Numbered from the stretch's first letter, positions 18,088 to 28,359 are shown. The stretch is 64,000 nt of DNA from Sphingobacterium sp. UBA2700 (GCA_002354335.1 DELI01000033.1:134571-198570); one strand, 5' to 3'. A program made the numbers and translations. Notes: a model not told the origin generated them from the sequence alone.

Positions 18088-19206
18088 TTATTTTATCAAT
18101 TTCGATAACGCTGCATCTAGCGCTTCGCCTCGAAGATTTTTGGCGATAATTATACCGTTCGGATCGATCAATATATTGGAAGGTACTGCGCGTATAGCAT
18201 ATATTTCAGCTGCAGCATTCGCCCATCCCTTCAAATCTGAGACCTGTATCCAAGTCAGGTTATCTGCCATGATTGCCCGTTCCCAGCTTTCTTTTTTATT
18301 ATCAAGCGATACCCCTAATATTTCTAGGTTTTTCGATTTATACTTATGGTAAGCTGCAACGAGGTTCGGGTTCTCCTGACGGCATGGCACGCACCATGAA
18401 GCCCAGAAATCGACCAACAGATATTTCCCTCTAAAATCACTTAAACTAACAGGATTGCCGTTAAGATCAGGTTGTTCGAAATCCACGGCTTTTGCGCCTA
18501 CGACCAGCTCCATCCCCTTCAACAAACCCTGCAAACGCTTCATCCTATTCGTTGCCTTTAGCTCTGCGGATAAGCCCGCTAACAAAGGTTTAATCATCGC
18601 TACGTCAGGCTTTCCACCCGCGAGGGACTCTAGGAATAATACGCTTAGCTGATTGTTGGGATTATCCTTGATGAACTGAATTTTTGTGTTTATACTGCCT
18701 TCCTGTGGAGTTCCAAATTTTGTAAGTAATTCAATTTGTCTTTTCTCCGCCTCGGCCGTTAAGGAGTCTGCTTTTGCCTTTTCCGATAAATAAGCGGTCG
18801 AGCTGAATACCGCTTTGCTCGCTTCCATATCCTTCACGTATTCCATGTATGTTTGTGTTTGCTCACCTCCATCGATTACTTTTGGTTTTGAAGAAAGGTC
18901 AACGACAGTCTTCCCTGGTGAAAGGTAAAACCAAAAGTCTTTCGGATTTCGTTGTTGAGCTTCAAAACGCTCTCTAAATAAAATCCCGGTATATGCCGTA
19001 CCTGTAAATTCTTTCTTCAGTGAAAAGCGACCATTCCTGACCATGGCAGAATCGATAACCTGAGTATTATCATCAAAAGAATAATGCAGAATATAGACTT
19101 TCTTAGTATCCTTAATATTTCGGCCTTCAAGCTCGAAGGAAGCGTTATGTTGCCCTACGGCGAACAAGGGCGAAAGGAACAATAGGTTAATGATATATTT
19201 TCTCAT
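18088..19206 (-). CDS. TlpA-type thiol-disulfide oxidoreductase with DUF4369-like N-terminus
   Basis: The start chosen is ATG at 19206, giving a clean signal peptide (MRKYIINLLFLSPLFAVGQ) and a 4-nt gap to the previous gene; a longer frame to 19263 adds a tail that overlaps that gene. The N-terminal ~180 residues resemble DUF4369 (FELEGRNIKDTKKVYILHY, IDSAMVRNGRF). The C-terminal redoxin domain has VDFWASWCVPCRQENPNLV with the CxxC at Cys272/Cys275. Such proteins sit in the periplasm and reduce or shuttle disulfides. It is the last gene of the SusC-SusD-DUF4843-PKD-like operon, a pairing seen often in Sphingobacteriaceae. Its redox partner is not identifiable. Confidence 0.92.
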   Translation of the reverse strand: MRKYIINLLFLSPLFAVGQHNASFELEGRNIKDTKKVYILHYSFDDNTQVIDSAMVRNGRFSLKKEFTGTAYTGILFRERFEAQQRNPKDFWFYLSPGKTVVDLSSKPKVIDGGEQTQTYMEYVKDMEASKAVFSSTAYLSEKAKADSLTAEAEKRQIELLTKFGTPQEGSINTKIQFIKDNPNNQLSVLFLESLAGGKPDVAMIKPLLAGLSAELKATNRMKRLQGLLKGMELVVGAKAVDFEQPDLNGNPVSLSDFRGKYLLVDFWASWCVPCRQENPNLVAAYHKYKSKNLEILGVSLDNKKESWERAIMADNLTWIQVSDLKGWANAAAEIYAIRAVPSNILIDPNGIIIAKNLRGEALDAALSKLIK

Positions 19207-19210
19207 AGTA

Positions 19211-20683
19211 TTAAATTCCAATGTGTAAATCAACTGCCTCTGCGACAGAATGTGGCATAGCAACTTCTAATGTCATTCTGTTGATATCGTAAATATATAC
19301 GGAAGACTTCTTCTCGCCTGCATAATTGGGGTCATAAGTCGTAATCATTAATTTCCCTTCAGTCATTTTATATTTAGTGATGTAACCAGGAGCATTAGCG
19401 GGGAGTGTGACAAATGGCTGGAATTCTAAACCCAGGTAAGATGCTCTATGGATCGTTTTATCGGTTGCCAAATACCAATAATTAGCGTCAAAATCGTAAC
19501 TCGCAAACCTTAGTATTCCCTCTCCAGGAATGTTTCCTTCTGCTATCTTTTGAAAACTAACCGGTTTTAAATCTCCATTATAGGAAACCCAATAGGCAAA
19601 CAATCTGCTATCTTTTTTCATTAGATAGACGAATTTGGGGTCGTCATTGAAGTATGTAAGTTGGCTGATTACGAATTCCTGATCTTTGTAAATACTCGTA
19701 TTCGTAATCTCATCGAACACATTGATATAGGTATAAGAGACGCCGGAACTGACTCCGTTATCCAATAGTCGAATCATCTTATTTTTTGCATCGTAGAAAC
19801 TGAAGAAATAAGGTGTGTAGAAAGAAGCTCCTGCCATCCCTCCTTTACTAATTGAATAATCTAATTTGTCCGAATTTAATGCCGGAAGGCTGATACCGCC
19901 CTTTTGCAAAATATGCAGCTTCCCTTGATTTACCATGTAAATAATCGGGTTATAGGGATCCAATACCACATCTGTTGGTTCGAAAACAAAGTTTTCCTTT
20001 TCACCGACATAGCTATCTTTGCTATAAAGCAAGTTTGGTAAAAACTCTCTTGAGTCGACCATAATAACAGGATAGGGCGCATTTTTCATTCCTAATGCTA
20101 ATCGATTATAGTAATCCCTAGATGAATTTCCATATTGACGATTACCACTAATACTAATAGGATTACTACCTAGTGATATATTTGGAATCAAAACTTCTTC
20201 AAATTGATTTTTTTCGCGGATAGTCGATTTACAGTATAAAATTGATTCTCCGTTAGGTTTTTTTGACAAGACATAATAGCCTAACTTGTAGGGATTAATT
20301 ACATTTACGAAGAAACTATAGGAAGTTTCTATGCCGGTTTTATTATCTGTGACGGTTAAATCTGCGTTCATTTTACCATAGCCTTTATTAGCTATGTATT
20401 CAAATTTATTGGTATTTGAAATTTCCTCACCGTCTACCCTCCAACGGAAACTGACATTACTAAGGTCGGTTCCACTTAAAGTTCCGGTAATCGTCGGAGT
20501 TATCCTCAATGTGTCCGAGAAAGGCAAATCGTAAATTCGCTGAGCGTTGTGATCGCCTTCGAGCACTCCGGCAATGCTGATCTTATTGACTTCATGGTAA
20601 TCATAATTCCCCAAATCCTTGGAGCAAGAGATTAACAAAACCGATGACAATAAGCTGTATATAAATATATTAGCAATTTTCAT
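19211..20683 (-). CDS. PKD-like family lipoprotein in a SusCD operon
   Basis: The start is taken at 20683 because it gives a normal lipoprotein signal (MKIANIFIYSLLSSVLLISC, lipid Cys20); the longer frame begins inside the upstream gene. The mature part starts SKDLGNYDYHEVNKISI, then a PKD-like beta-sandwich (about 30-130, with LRITPTITGT and FRWRVDGEEISN). The rest has repeated beta-strand segments (PIIYMVNQGKLHILQ, KFVYLMKKDSRLFAYW, YWYLATDKTIHRAS) suggesting a propeller-like fold. The role is unknown; the position suggests a surface accessory protein for the SusCD importer. Gaps to both neighbours are 10 nt or less. Confidence 0.82.
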   Translation of the reverse strand: MKIANIFIYSLLSSVLLISCSKDLGNYDYHEVNKISIAGVLEGDHNAQRIYDLPFSDTLRITPTITGTLSGTDLSNVSFRWRVDGEEISNTNKFEYIANKGYGKMNADLTVTDNKTGIETSYSFFVNVINPYKLGYYVLSKKPNGESILYCKSTIREKNQFEEVLIPNISLGSNPISISGNRQYGNSSRDYYNRLALGMKNAPYPVIMVDSREFLPNLLYSKDSYVGEKENFVFEPTDVVLDPYNPIIYMVNQGKLHILQKGGISLPALNSDKLDYSISKGGMAGASFYTPYFFSFYDAKNKMIRLLDNGVSSGVSYTYINVFDEITNTSIYKDQEFVISQLTYFNDDPKFVYLMKKDSRLFAYWVSYNGDLKPVSFQKIAEGNIPGEGILRFASYDFDANYWYLATDKTIHRASYLGLEFQPFVTLPANAPGYITKYKMTEGKLMITTYDPNYAGEKKSSVYIYDINRMTLEVAMPHSVAEAVDLHIGI

Positions 20684-20693
20684 TTTTGTTAAT

Positions 20694-21461
20694 TTATGGT
20701 AAAAGAATACGTTCTTTGCTGGTATCAGCATCGGGATAAACAACATGCTCTTGAAAGTAATTTTTCAGCACCTGCATATACATAAAGGTGATAGGATACC
20801 ACCCCGGGTTTGCAGAGCTCGGCATATTATTCCAATAGTATATGGGGCCGGGTTCATTTGTTGTAAGGTGGGGAGACATATCGGCCCCCAGATAATAAAT
20901 TTGCATCCATTTTTGCATCACTTCCTTATAAAATGGACCCATTACTCTCGACCAAGCATTCCACCAAGTAGGCTGAATCATGATATCGCTAAAAACGATC
21001 TTCATTTCGCTGTTATACTGATGACCAACGCGGAAGTTTTCGTTATCCTTGAGGTTAAGAATCACGAACATTTCCTTCGCTGCTAACTGTTTGCCTCTTT
21101 TGATCTTAATATATAACGTATCGATATAGCGGTCGGCAGCAATAGTTGGTTCAGAAATCTCAATCAACGCGCTATCATAGTCTGAATTGGGATTGATCTC
21201 GTAGGAATAGTTTCGCGCTTCATGTTTTGCTACACCTCCAATGGCGATTGGAATTGCAATTGTCTTTTCCTGCCTACCTATTGCCGTATCAGTAGCGAAA
21301 CTATAGTAAACACTGTCTAAAAAGCGCTCTTTAGGTCGATTTGACAAATCTGGCAGCGCGAAACTTATATAGGAGTCATCTGCGGAGAACTCAACTAAAT
21401 CATTTTCTTTACAGCCGCAAAAAAAGATGCTGGCTATGATGATGATAAATAACTTTTTCAT
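20694..21461 (-). CDS. DUF4843-type lipoprotein
   Basis: A 255-residue lipoprotein (lipid Cys17 in SIFFCGCKENDLVEF). It resembles DUF4843 proteins: an N-terminal beta-rich half (SYISFALPDLSNRPKERFLDSVYYSF, YIDTLYIKIKRG) and a C-terminal half with QPTWWNAWSRVMGPFYKEV. It always tends to sit next to SusD in this lineage; here it follows susD by 4 nt and precedes the PKD-like gene. The function is unknown. It is probably an extra surface subunit of the transporter. Confidence 0.82.
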   Translation of the reverse strand: MKKLFIIIIASIFFCGCKENDLVEFSADDSYISFALPDLSNRPKERFLDSVYYSFATDTAIGRQEKTIAIPIAIGGVAKHEARNYSYEINPNSDYDSALIEISEPTIAADRYIDTLYIKIKRGKQLAAKEMFVILNLKDNENFRVGHQYNSEMKIVFSDIMIQPTWWNAWSRVMGPFYKEVMQKWMQIYYLGADMSPHLTTNEPGPIYYWNNMPSSANPGWYPITFMYMQVLKNYFQEHVVYPDADTSKERILLP

Positions 21462-21465
21462 ATCC

Positions 21466-22959
21466 TTAATTTTGCGGGTTATATAAATTCTCGTCAGCTG
21501 GAATCGGAAGCTTAAATATCGCTAGTGATGGAGCTACCGGAGTCGATCGAGGGATTGCTCTAAATAATCTTTTATATTCTGCGAACATCGTCCCTTCGCT
21601 AATATTCTCTTTCCTCACCTCTTCAAAAATTAAGTTCTTAATATTTCCCTCAGTCCTAGAAGCATCGAATGACAAGTTGATCGTCAGGCCGCGCGCTGCT
21701 CGCACTTTGTTTAAATAAAGCATGGCCTTGGCGGGATTCGATTTAGCATACTCCTCCGCTGCGATCATATAAATCTGATGTAATCCGATCAACTTACTTT
21801 CGAAGTATTTACGATAGTTTAAATCGGTATATAAGTAAGATTGTGGGAAATGGTATTTGACAACTTTTCGAACGGTTGATGAATTGCTTGACAGGGCAAA
21901 CCAGTTGACCAATCGCACGTCATTCAACGAACCGTGATCCGCCGCATTATACAAGCCGTTCAACAGTAGCGTATAGTTGGGAAACAATAATGGGGAAGTC
22001 GTAGAAGAGGAAGGATTTTCAATCAATGGATTCACCTCAATATTAAAATTTAACAATTCAGGATTCATCAGTGTGAAAATTGACTCCATTGGCATTCTGC
22101 GTTCTATCGCCTGTGCCAATTCGCCGGAAGTCGCTAAATGAATAGAATTACTTCGAGACTCCAATTCCTGAATTAATTCTTCAGCGTAGGTCGCTGCAGT
22201 CTTACTGTCGCCGGCCCATTGAGCGACCATACTTTGCATCGCCACAATAGCATAATAGTTCATTCGAGCGCCCCGGTGATCAATTAAACTATTGTACTTC
22301 TCATAACCATATTGATTAAGGTTAGCATTTCGTGTTGTCGTACGAATTGGATCTCCCTCCAGCAGCTTTTTAGCCTCTGCGAGTTCCGCATTCAATTTGT
22401 CGATAACTTGACCTGCCGTCGAAAATTTCACGCCTTTATACCCAGTTTTGTCAACGTAGGGTATCGCTGTTGCATTAAGGCCTTCTTGACTGATTACAGG
22501 CCCAAAAAGTTTTAATAATTGAAAATGTAAGAACGCTCGTGTTCCAATGGTCTCTCCTCTTACGATATCATGAAATGGGTCTGCTTTAATTGCATCGATA
22601 TTCTTCATGACCGTATTCAGCTGATTAATAATCTGATAGGTTACTCCCCAAATATCTTCAATATTCTTAACAGGGTTGGGATAACCGTATTCATGTCTCG
22701 AACCCCGATAGTAATAGTGGGTAGTTCCTAAATTATTATATGTCGCTCCTAGAGTTTCTAAGAAGCCGTACTTCATTTCCTTTCCGAACATCGCTTTGGT
22801 CGTCATGCCCAAGTAAGCTCCGGCTAGAACAGATTCGAAACCTGAACGGTCAGTTAATAGATCATCTTCGTATGCTTTGTTAACCGGGTTTACATCTAAA
22901 AACTTTTCACAACTGGCAAAAAGTAATATCGTGATAACACTTAGTATTATTTTCTTCAT
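21466..22959 (-). CDS. RagB/SusD family outer-membrane lipoprotein
   Basis: A 497-residue SusD-like lipoprotein with lipid Cys17 (LLFASCEKFLDVNPVNKAYEDDLLTD). The N-terminal half has FESVLAGAYLGM and TRAFLHFQLLKLFGPV; the C-terminal half has HQIYMIAAEEYAKSNPAKAMLYLNKVRAARGL and a degenerate EVRKENISEGTMFAEYKRLFR in place of the usual ER-x-E-F-E-G block. It is 3 nt from the preceding susC. The operon has no glycosidase, so the ligand may not be a polysaccharide. Confidence 0.94.
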   Translation of the reverse strand: MKKIILSVITILLFASCEKFLDVNPVNKAYEDDLLTDRSGFESVLAGAYLGMTTKAMFGKEMKYGFLETLGATYNNLGTTHYYYRGSRHEYGYPNPVKNIEDIWGVTYQIINQLNTVMKNIDAIKADPFHDIVRGETIGTRAFLHFQLLKLFGPVISQEGLNATAIPYVDKTGYKGVKFSTAGQVIDKLNAELAEAKKLLEGDPIRTTTRNANLNQYGYEKYNSLIDHRGARMNYYAIVAMQSMVAQWAGDSKTAATYAEELIQELESRSNSIHLATSGELAQAIERRMPMESIFTLMNPELLNFNIEVNPLIENPSSSTTSPLLFPNYTLLLNGLYNAADHGSLNDVRLVNWFALSSNSSTVRKVVKYHFPQSYLYTDLNYRKYFESKLIGLHQIYMIAAEEYAKSNPAKAMLYLNKVRAARGLTINLSFDASRTEGNIKNLIFEEVRKENISEGTMFAEYKRLFRAIPRSTPVAPSLAIFKLPIPADENLYNPQN

Positions 22960-22962
22960 TTT

Positions 22963-25900
22963 TTAGAATTGAATCATTACACCTAAATTATACTCTCTGG
23001 CGTAGGGATATGTAATCCCACGTTCCATTCTGACTGTACTTAACCTCAACGCGTCGTTCATGGAAAAATTAAGCTTTAAACGCTGCAGCTTTAACCGCTC
23101 TAAGACAGCAGATCTAAAGTCATAGTTTACATTGATGGCGGACAAGCGAAGGAAGCTTTCATTCTGAACAAAACGATTAGAAATCTGCGTGGTCGATTGG
23201 TCTGAGATTGATTTATATTTAGCAATATCTCCAGGCTCTCTCCAGCGTTCCTCTAATATTCTTTTATCACCATTCACATAAGGTTTATTATTTTCAATCT
23301 TGTTCATCAAGGTCTCGTTGAAGATATCTCCGCCGATTGAATAATTGCCGATTACTTGAACAGATAATCCGCGGTAATTGAATGAAGTTCCAATATTTCC
23401 ATAGAGGTCCGCTTCTTTATTGCCTACGACTACCTGATTCCTCGCATCCCAGGTATAAGTCACATCGCCATTTAGCGCTCTGTACATTTCACGACCGTTA
23501 GCCGGATCAATTCCTAAAGATGGAATAGCGCGCAGAATCGTCAAAGACTGTCCTTCCTCATAATAAGTTGAAGGTTTGATAACATTACCCGATGCATCTG
23601 TTGACACTAGGGACTCATTCAGCTCTCTAAGTTCATTGGAGATAGAAAGTAGTTTGCTTCTATTTTGTACTGCACCCACGTTCAAATACCATAGAATAGC
23701 GTTATCAGAACGTTCTAACAACCGTATATTTGCCATCGCTTCGAAGCCTTTATTGCTTGCTTTACCCAAATTCGCAAAGTAAGTACCTCCCGGGAAACCG
23801 AAAGAAGGAGCGACAGTAACCTTTGAAATCATTCTATTGGTAATTCGATCATAGTAGGAAAGGTTCATCGTTACGAGGTTATTGAACAATGAAATATCCG
23901 TTCCAAAGCTCCATTGCATTTGCTCTGGCCAGCGTACATTAGGGTTTCCCTGGCTTACGGCTACTGCTGCATATTGGTTATTGTAAAACATCCCACTCAA
24001 AAAGTTGAATGCTGAGCTCACCATGCCTGCGTTAAAATTGCTTACTGTACTATTTGTTCCGACATTGGCGAATAAGCGAAGGCGATTCACATATTCGTTT
24101 TTAAACCAAGGTTCGTTATGAACGTTATAGGAAAGACCTGTACTCCAGAACGAAGCAAATCTATTCTCTTTTCCATAAATGGACGCTCCATCCGACCTTC
24201 CTGTCAAACTAAAATTATACTTGTTATCATAGGTATAATAAAAATTGCCTATGAATCCCAATTCTCTTACAGGAGTAGAGTTTGATTTCGGAAGACTATT
24301 TGGCGAGTAGGTTAATGCCATTTGAGGCGTCATGAAACGATCATCAATATATCCACTCAACAAATGCGAATTCCCTGTTATATCAGATGATCTGATTTCA
24401 GAAATCGCTGCAGCATTTATTTGATGTTTATCGAATGACTTACTGTATTGAAGCTCCAAACGACCTTCGTATGCAACCTTAGAAGAGTCGCCTAAAGCAT
24501 AGCTTCCTTTAAGTTTGGGGTCTGTTACGTTGTAAAATTTTGTGTTGAACGGAGAGGTATATTCATCAAAATTATGCATTTCCCGAGAAATAGCTGCCTT
24601 TCCACGTAGGATAAGGTTGGCATTGATAAACCATTCTAAGGAAAGGTTATTACTGATATAGTGAATTTTATTCTCGTCAATATGTCCTTGCTGAGCATTA
24701 TATAACGGATTAAAAAGCATTTTTTCGCCAAATTCATAAAACTGTCCGAGTTCCCCAAAACGAACGATATAGTTGCCGTTATCATCCTTCATACGTTCGT
24801 ATGGGTTCAATAAAGTATATTGCTCAAAGCTCCCATAAGGACTGTTGTAAGCCTTAGTATATTGATATGAGGCTACGTTTCGAAAGGTAATCACGTTAGG
24901 AATTCGATAGATTAGATTAAAAGAAGCCCCGCCTCTTGTACGGCCAGATTCCTTCATAACGCCTTTGTAATCGTTGTAATGTCCCTCTAAACTATAACGG
25001 ACGTCATTTCCTCCACCTTCCATTCGTATACTATGCCCCAAGGAGAATGTATTCCTTACAGGCTGCTTAAGCCAATAGGTATCCACTCCCGATTGTACAT
25101 TTCGTAGTCGGGCGTTATAAAGGTTATTATACATTTCCTGCTGCATATTATTCCAAACAGGATCTGTTGAGTTCGCTATGTATATACCCGCTAAACGCTC
25201 GTACTCAAGCTTCTCCGCAGCATTCATTACGTTGTAATCCGAAAGGTCAACAATCGAACTTGTTGGTTTTACGTCGTAGGTAACAGTAAATTTCCCATCC
25301 TTCGGCATTCTCGTTTCAATTACAATTACTCCATTTCCTCCTCGCGATCCGTATAAACTTGTAGAACTTGCATCTTTTAAAATTGATATGGATTCCACCC
25401 GATTGACATCTAAATCGTATAGAGTCGACAGTGCCACCTCGAAGCCATCTAAGATCACTAATGGCGCATTCACTGCGTATTCACCGACGCTAGATATCCC
25501 TCGAATATTGATCTCGGGAAGTGCATTAGGATTTGAACCCGCATTTACGCGCTCATCGACTTTAAACGATGGATCCAATGCCTGCAGCATGCTGAAGATG
25601 TTTCCTGTGTTAAACTTTTCAATCTCCTTACGAGTCACCGTTGTTGCCGCTCCGGTAAAATTCTCTCGACGCGCTTTCGTATACCCCGTTACAACCGTCT
25701 CTTCGATTTCCGTATTTGTTGCTTTCATCGTAACGAGAATTTCTCTTCTTTTCCCCACATTGATTACTTGTGACTCGAAGCCTACTATGGAAACCCGTAA
25801 CTCTTGATTTACAGAAACTTCGACACTAAACTGACCTTGTGCTTGGGTGCGGCCAAGAGAACGTCCAGATTTCATATCCTGTATATTAACTCCAGATATG

Positions 25901-26352
25901 GGTTGGCCTTGTTCGTCATTAACCTGTCCCCTTAAAATGTACGTTTCTTGGTTGTCCGAGGAGCTGGATGGAATATTCGAGTGGGTTGAGGACTGCTTTG
26001 GCCTCACTACAATCGTATTATTCCGGTAGATTAGATTGATTGGCTGATTTTTCGAAAGCTCTTGAAGAACAACTTGAATATCCTTGCCCTGTACATCGAT
26101 ACTTACCGGGTTTGTGCGCTTCAGCAATGCAATATCACCAACTAAATCGCTTTGGGTTTGTCTACTCAATTTGTCCAACACAGTCGCCATCGTCGCATTC
26201 GTTTCTTTTAATGAGACTGATTGTGCAAGTAACACACCTACCGTCAATGAAAAGATTAGACTGCAGAACCCCTTTGCAGCCGCAACATAAGGCCATCTGC
26301 TACTTCGTTCTCGGAAGCCTTCCTTAAAATTCAGGTGCTTTTTGAATTTCAT
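22963..26352 (-). CDS. SusC/RagA TonB-linked transporter with STN signalling domain
   Basis: A 1129-residue outer-membrane transporter. After the signal region comes an STN domain (about residues 48-112, VSLKETNATMATVLDKLS and QGKDIQVVLQELSKNQPINLIYRNNTIVV), then a carboxypeptidase-like domain (about 135-215), the EETVVTGYTKARRE TonB-box region, a plug with VESISILKDASSTSLYGSRGGNGV, and the barrel. An STN domain normally touches the periplasmic part of an anti-sigma factor, and a FecR gene lies 234 nt upstream with its ECF sigma gene before that. Substrate-triggered self-induction is therefore likely. Confidence 0.96.
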   Translation of the reverse strand: MKFKKHLNFKEGFRERSSRWPYVAAAKGFCSLIFSLTVGVLLAQSVSLKETNATMATVLDKLSRQTQSDLVGDIALLKRTNPVSIDVQGKDIQVVLQELSKNQPINLIYRNNTIVVRPKQSSTHSNIPSSSSDNQETYILRGQVNDEQGQPISGVNIQDMKSGRSLGRTQAQGQFSVEVSVNQELRVSIVGFESQVINVGKRREILVTMKATNTEIEETVVTGYTKARRENFTGAATTVTRKEIEKFNTGNIFSMLQALDPSFKVDERVNAGSNPNALPEINIRGISSVGEYAVNAPLVILDGFEVALSTLYDLDVNRVESISILKDASSTSLYGSRGGNGVIVIETRMPKDGKFTVTYDVKPTSSIVDLSDYNVMNAAEKLEYERLAGIYIANSTDPVWNNMQQEMYNNLYNARLRNVQSGVDTYWLKQPVRNTFSLGHSIRMEGGGNDVRYSLEGHYNDYKGVMKESGRTRGGASFNLIYRIPNVITFRNVASYQYTKAYNSPYGSFEQYTLLNPYERMKDDNGNYIVRFGELGQFYEFGEKMLFNPLYNAQQGHIDENKIHYISNNLSLEWFINANLILRGKAAISREMHNFDEYTSPFNTKFYNVTDPKLKGSYALGDSSKVAYEGRLELQYSKSFDKHQINAAAISEIRSSDITGNSHLLSGYIDDRFMTPQMALTYSPNSLPKSNSTPVRELGFIGNFYYTYDNKYNFSLTGRSDGASIYGKENRFASFWSTGLSYNVHNEPWFKNEYVNRLRLFANVGTNSTVSNFNAGMVSSAFNFLSGMFYNNQYAAVAVSQGNPNVRWPEQMQWSFGTDISLFNNLVTMNLSYYDRITNRMISKVTVAPSFGFPGGTYFANLGKASNKGFEAMANIRLLERSDNAILWYLNVGAVQNRSKLLSISNELRELNESLVSTDASGNVIKPSTYYEEGQSLTILRAIPSLGIDPANGREMYRALNGDVTYTWDARNQVVVGNKEADLYGNIGTSFNYRGLSVQVIGNYSIGGDIFNETLMNKIENNKPYVNGDKRILEERWREPGDIAKYKSISDQSTTQISNRFVQNESFLRLSAINVNYDFRSAVLERLKLQRLKLNFSMNDALRLSTVRMERGITYPYAREYNLGVMIQF

Positions 26353-26586
26353 AAATAATAATTTGTTAGTTATTGATGGTTGTTTTTAGGTCGCATTCCA
26401 ATCGTAAAAATTTCGGCTCAAAGATTATCTATGGAGAATCTCTATTTGAGGTTCAATTAGATATTTCTATCGACCGACTTCAATGAATTGGTTTGCTTTC
26501 GATTGTAAAACGAGACAGTTGGAGTTTTGTCCCTAAGTTTTTTAAAAAAGAAATTTTCAGCGTACTAGCAACTAATAGACTGGGAT

Positions 26587-27714
26587 TTAGGGCTGCGTCG
26601 CTTTTTTAAGATAAAGTACATTTTTATCGAGTTCATAAGTTAACGGAATAGCGTCCGAAATAAGGCTCAAGACTTCTTTTAGACTCTTTTTCCTATTAAT
26701 TCTGCCATACAAAATACTATTCTTGATGGAATCATCTACTACGACTTCTATTCCATACCAAGCCGATATCTTCTGTACAACCGCATCGAGTGTCCTGTTG
26801 CTTAAATTAAAATAACCATCTTTCCAATCGAGATACTGAAATATATTATCACTATAACTTACTGTACCCTCTGAATAAACTTGCTTCGGCAACAGTGTGA
26901 CGTTAAAGTCCAACTTACTAACCTGATCATTTAAATCCCCTTTAGCAATAGAAACCTTACCGTCAATTAATGCCGTAACATTTGATTTCGTGAAATCCAC
27001 GTTGAACTTTGTTCCTAAAACAGCAATAGTATGGGTTTTCCCTCTCACGTAAAAAGGGATTTTGCCGTATTCATTCTCTTGATGTGCAACTTCAAAATAG
27101 CCTTCTCCCTTGAGTTGTATCTCGCGCATATCGGAAGAAAAATTGATAGGGTATTTAATCTCCGAATTCACATTTAGCCATACCCTACTGCCATCAGACA
27201 GCATCAGGCTCGCCGTACTTCCGGCTTTCGTACGCACCGTATTGTATACAATGTCTGTTGTTGTAGGGTTTATGATATATTTAATTTCGCCATCGTCCAA
27301 TTTCGTGATAAAATACTTGCCTACATTTAGGGTGTCGCCAATATGAAGACTGTCTATGTTGTATTCTTTATTGTCGTCAAGAACAATGATAGGACTGGAG
27401 GATTTCGGTGCAACATATTGGGCTAATTGAGTTTCTATATCGTTGTTAGATTTCGAATTCAACCAATAAAAAGAAATACCTACAACCAATACCAAGCTTG
27501 CAGCAACAGCAATAATCCAATTCCATGAAATTACTTTCTTGGTTGAAACTGAATAAACCTTTTCGTCTAGAGAATCCAACATAGCTAATACTTCTTGATC
27601 GCCCAACGCTTCTTCGCCATGATATTGATCAAACCAGGCCTCAACTGTAGACTTTTCCTCTTCAGTCGCGATTCCTTGATTATATCTTTTCAATATGTTT
27701 TTGTCTAAACTCAT
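26587..27714 (-). CDS. FecR family anti-sigma factor
   Basis: A 375-residue inner-membrane protein. The cytoplasmic N-terminus (about 1-60) precedes one membrane segment (about 63-85, WNWIIAVAASLVLVVGISFYW). The periplasmic FecR domain (about 150-260) contains GSTASLMLSDGSRVWLNVNS and IQLKGEGYFEVAH; the C-terminal DUF4974 domain has FNLSNRTLDAVVQKISAWYGIEVVVDD. It should hold the neighbouring ECF sigma factor (27783-28343) inactive until the STN domain of the downstream SusC signals. The order sigma, anti-sigma, SusC is classical for this regulation. Confidence 0.95.
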   Translation of the reverse strand: MSLDKNILKRYNQGIATEEEKSTVEAWFDQYHGEEALGDQEVLAMLDSLDEKVYSVSTKKVISWNWIIAVAASLVLVVGISFYWLNSKSNNDIETQLAQYVAPKSSSPIIVLDDNKEYNIDSLHIGDTLNVGKYFITKLDDGEIKYIINPTTTDIVYNTVRTKAGSTASLMLSDGSRVWLNVNSEIKYPINFSSDMREIQLKGEGYFEVAHQENEYGKIPFYVRGKTHTIAVLGTKFNVDFTKSNVTALIDGKVSIAKGDLNDQVSKLDFNVTLLPKQVYSEGTVSYSDNIFQYLDWKDGYFNLSNRTLDAVVQKISAWYGIEVVVDDSIKNSILYGRINRKKSLKEVLSLISDAIPLTYELDKNVLYLKKATQP

Positions 27715-27782
27715 AAGGTTTCCACTTTGCTATGCCAATGTATTTAGTCTTTAAAAAAAACGAGTAAAATGGATATTTGTCC

Positions 27783-28343
27783 CTAAAAAAATATAAAAAG
27801 CATCCAGGTCGACAATTTCGATCGCAGCACCTTCATTAAATTTGACGATTGATTTCGTACCGTTTTTTCAGATAAGCCCAATGAGTCAGCAATCTCTTGA
27901 TTGTTATATCCCTCAAGTCTCATTTTTAGAATCGTTTGATATTGCGGGCCACAGCGACGCAGCAATTCCTCGATACGTCTCAGAAAGGTTTCTTCGCGGA
28001 CTTTTGCATCCGTGCCGGTATGCGATTTCGCAAAGTCGTCTATGGAATCTAAATACTTTTGCGCATGAACGCCTTTGGACATGTGGTCAATAATTTTCGT
28101 CCTCAAAGCTTTAAAAAGATAACCTCCTATACGCTCTTTAATTTCTAACTGTCCCCTGTTTTTCCAAAGACTCAAAAAAACATCTTGCACCAAATCTTCC
28201 GCAGCATCACGGCTCACACGTTGAGAAGCAAAAATTAGCATAGCCGCTTTATATCTTTCATAAAGTTCATGAAAAGCAGTCGTTTGATTTTGGTGAATCA
28301 ACTCCACTAATCCTTCATCGGTATTCTGAATAGGAACTGTCAT
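27783..28343 (-). CDS. ECF-type RNA polymerase sigma factor
   Basis: A 186-residue sigma-70 family protein. Region 2 is seen as AFHELYERYKAAMLIFASQRVSRDAAEDLVQDVFLSLW and region 4 as LEGYNNQEIADSLGLSEKTVRNQSSNLMKVL, a helix-turn-helix contacting the -35 element. It starts the sigma-FecR unit that precedes the SusC-SusD operon; the gap to fecR is 68 nt. The likely targets are its own locus. A good housekeeping-type promoter lies 17-47 nt upstream of the start. Confidence 0.95.
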   Translation of the reverse strand: MTVPIQNTDEGLVELIHQNQTTAFHELYERYKAAMLIFASQRVSRDAAEDLVQDVFLSLWKNRGQLEIKERIGGYLFKALRTKIIDHMSKGVHAQKYLDSIDDFAKSHTGTDAKVREETFLRRIEELLRRCGPQYQTILKMRLEGYNNQEIADSLGLSEKTVRNQSSNLMKVLRSKLSTWMLFIFF

Positions 28344-28359
28344 TAAGGCAAATAGTTCC

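Noticed and set aside
19207..19263. Upstream extension of the TlpA gene
   Set aside because: It would overlap the PKD-like gene by about 50 nt and place a non-signal tail before a good signal peptide.
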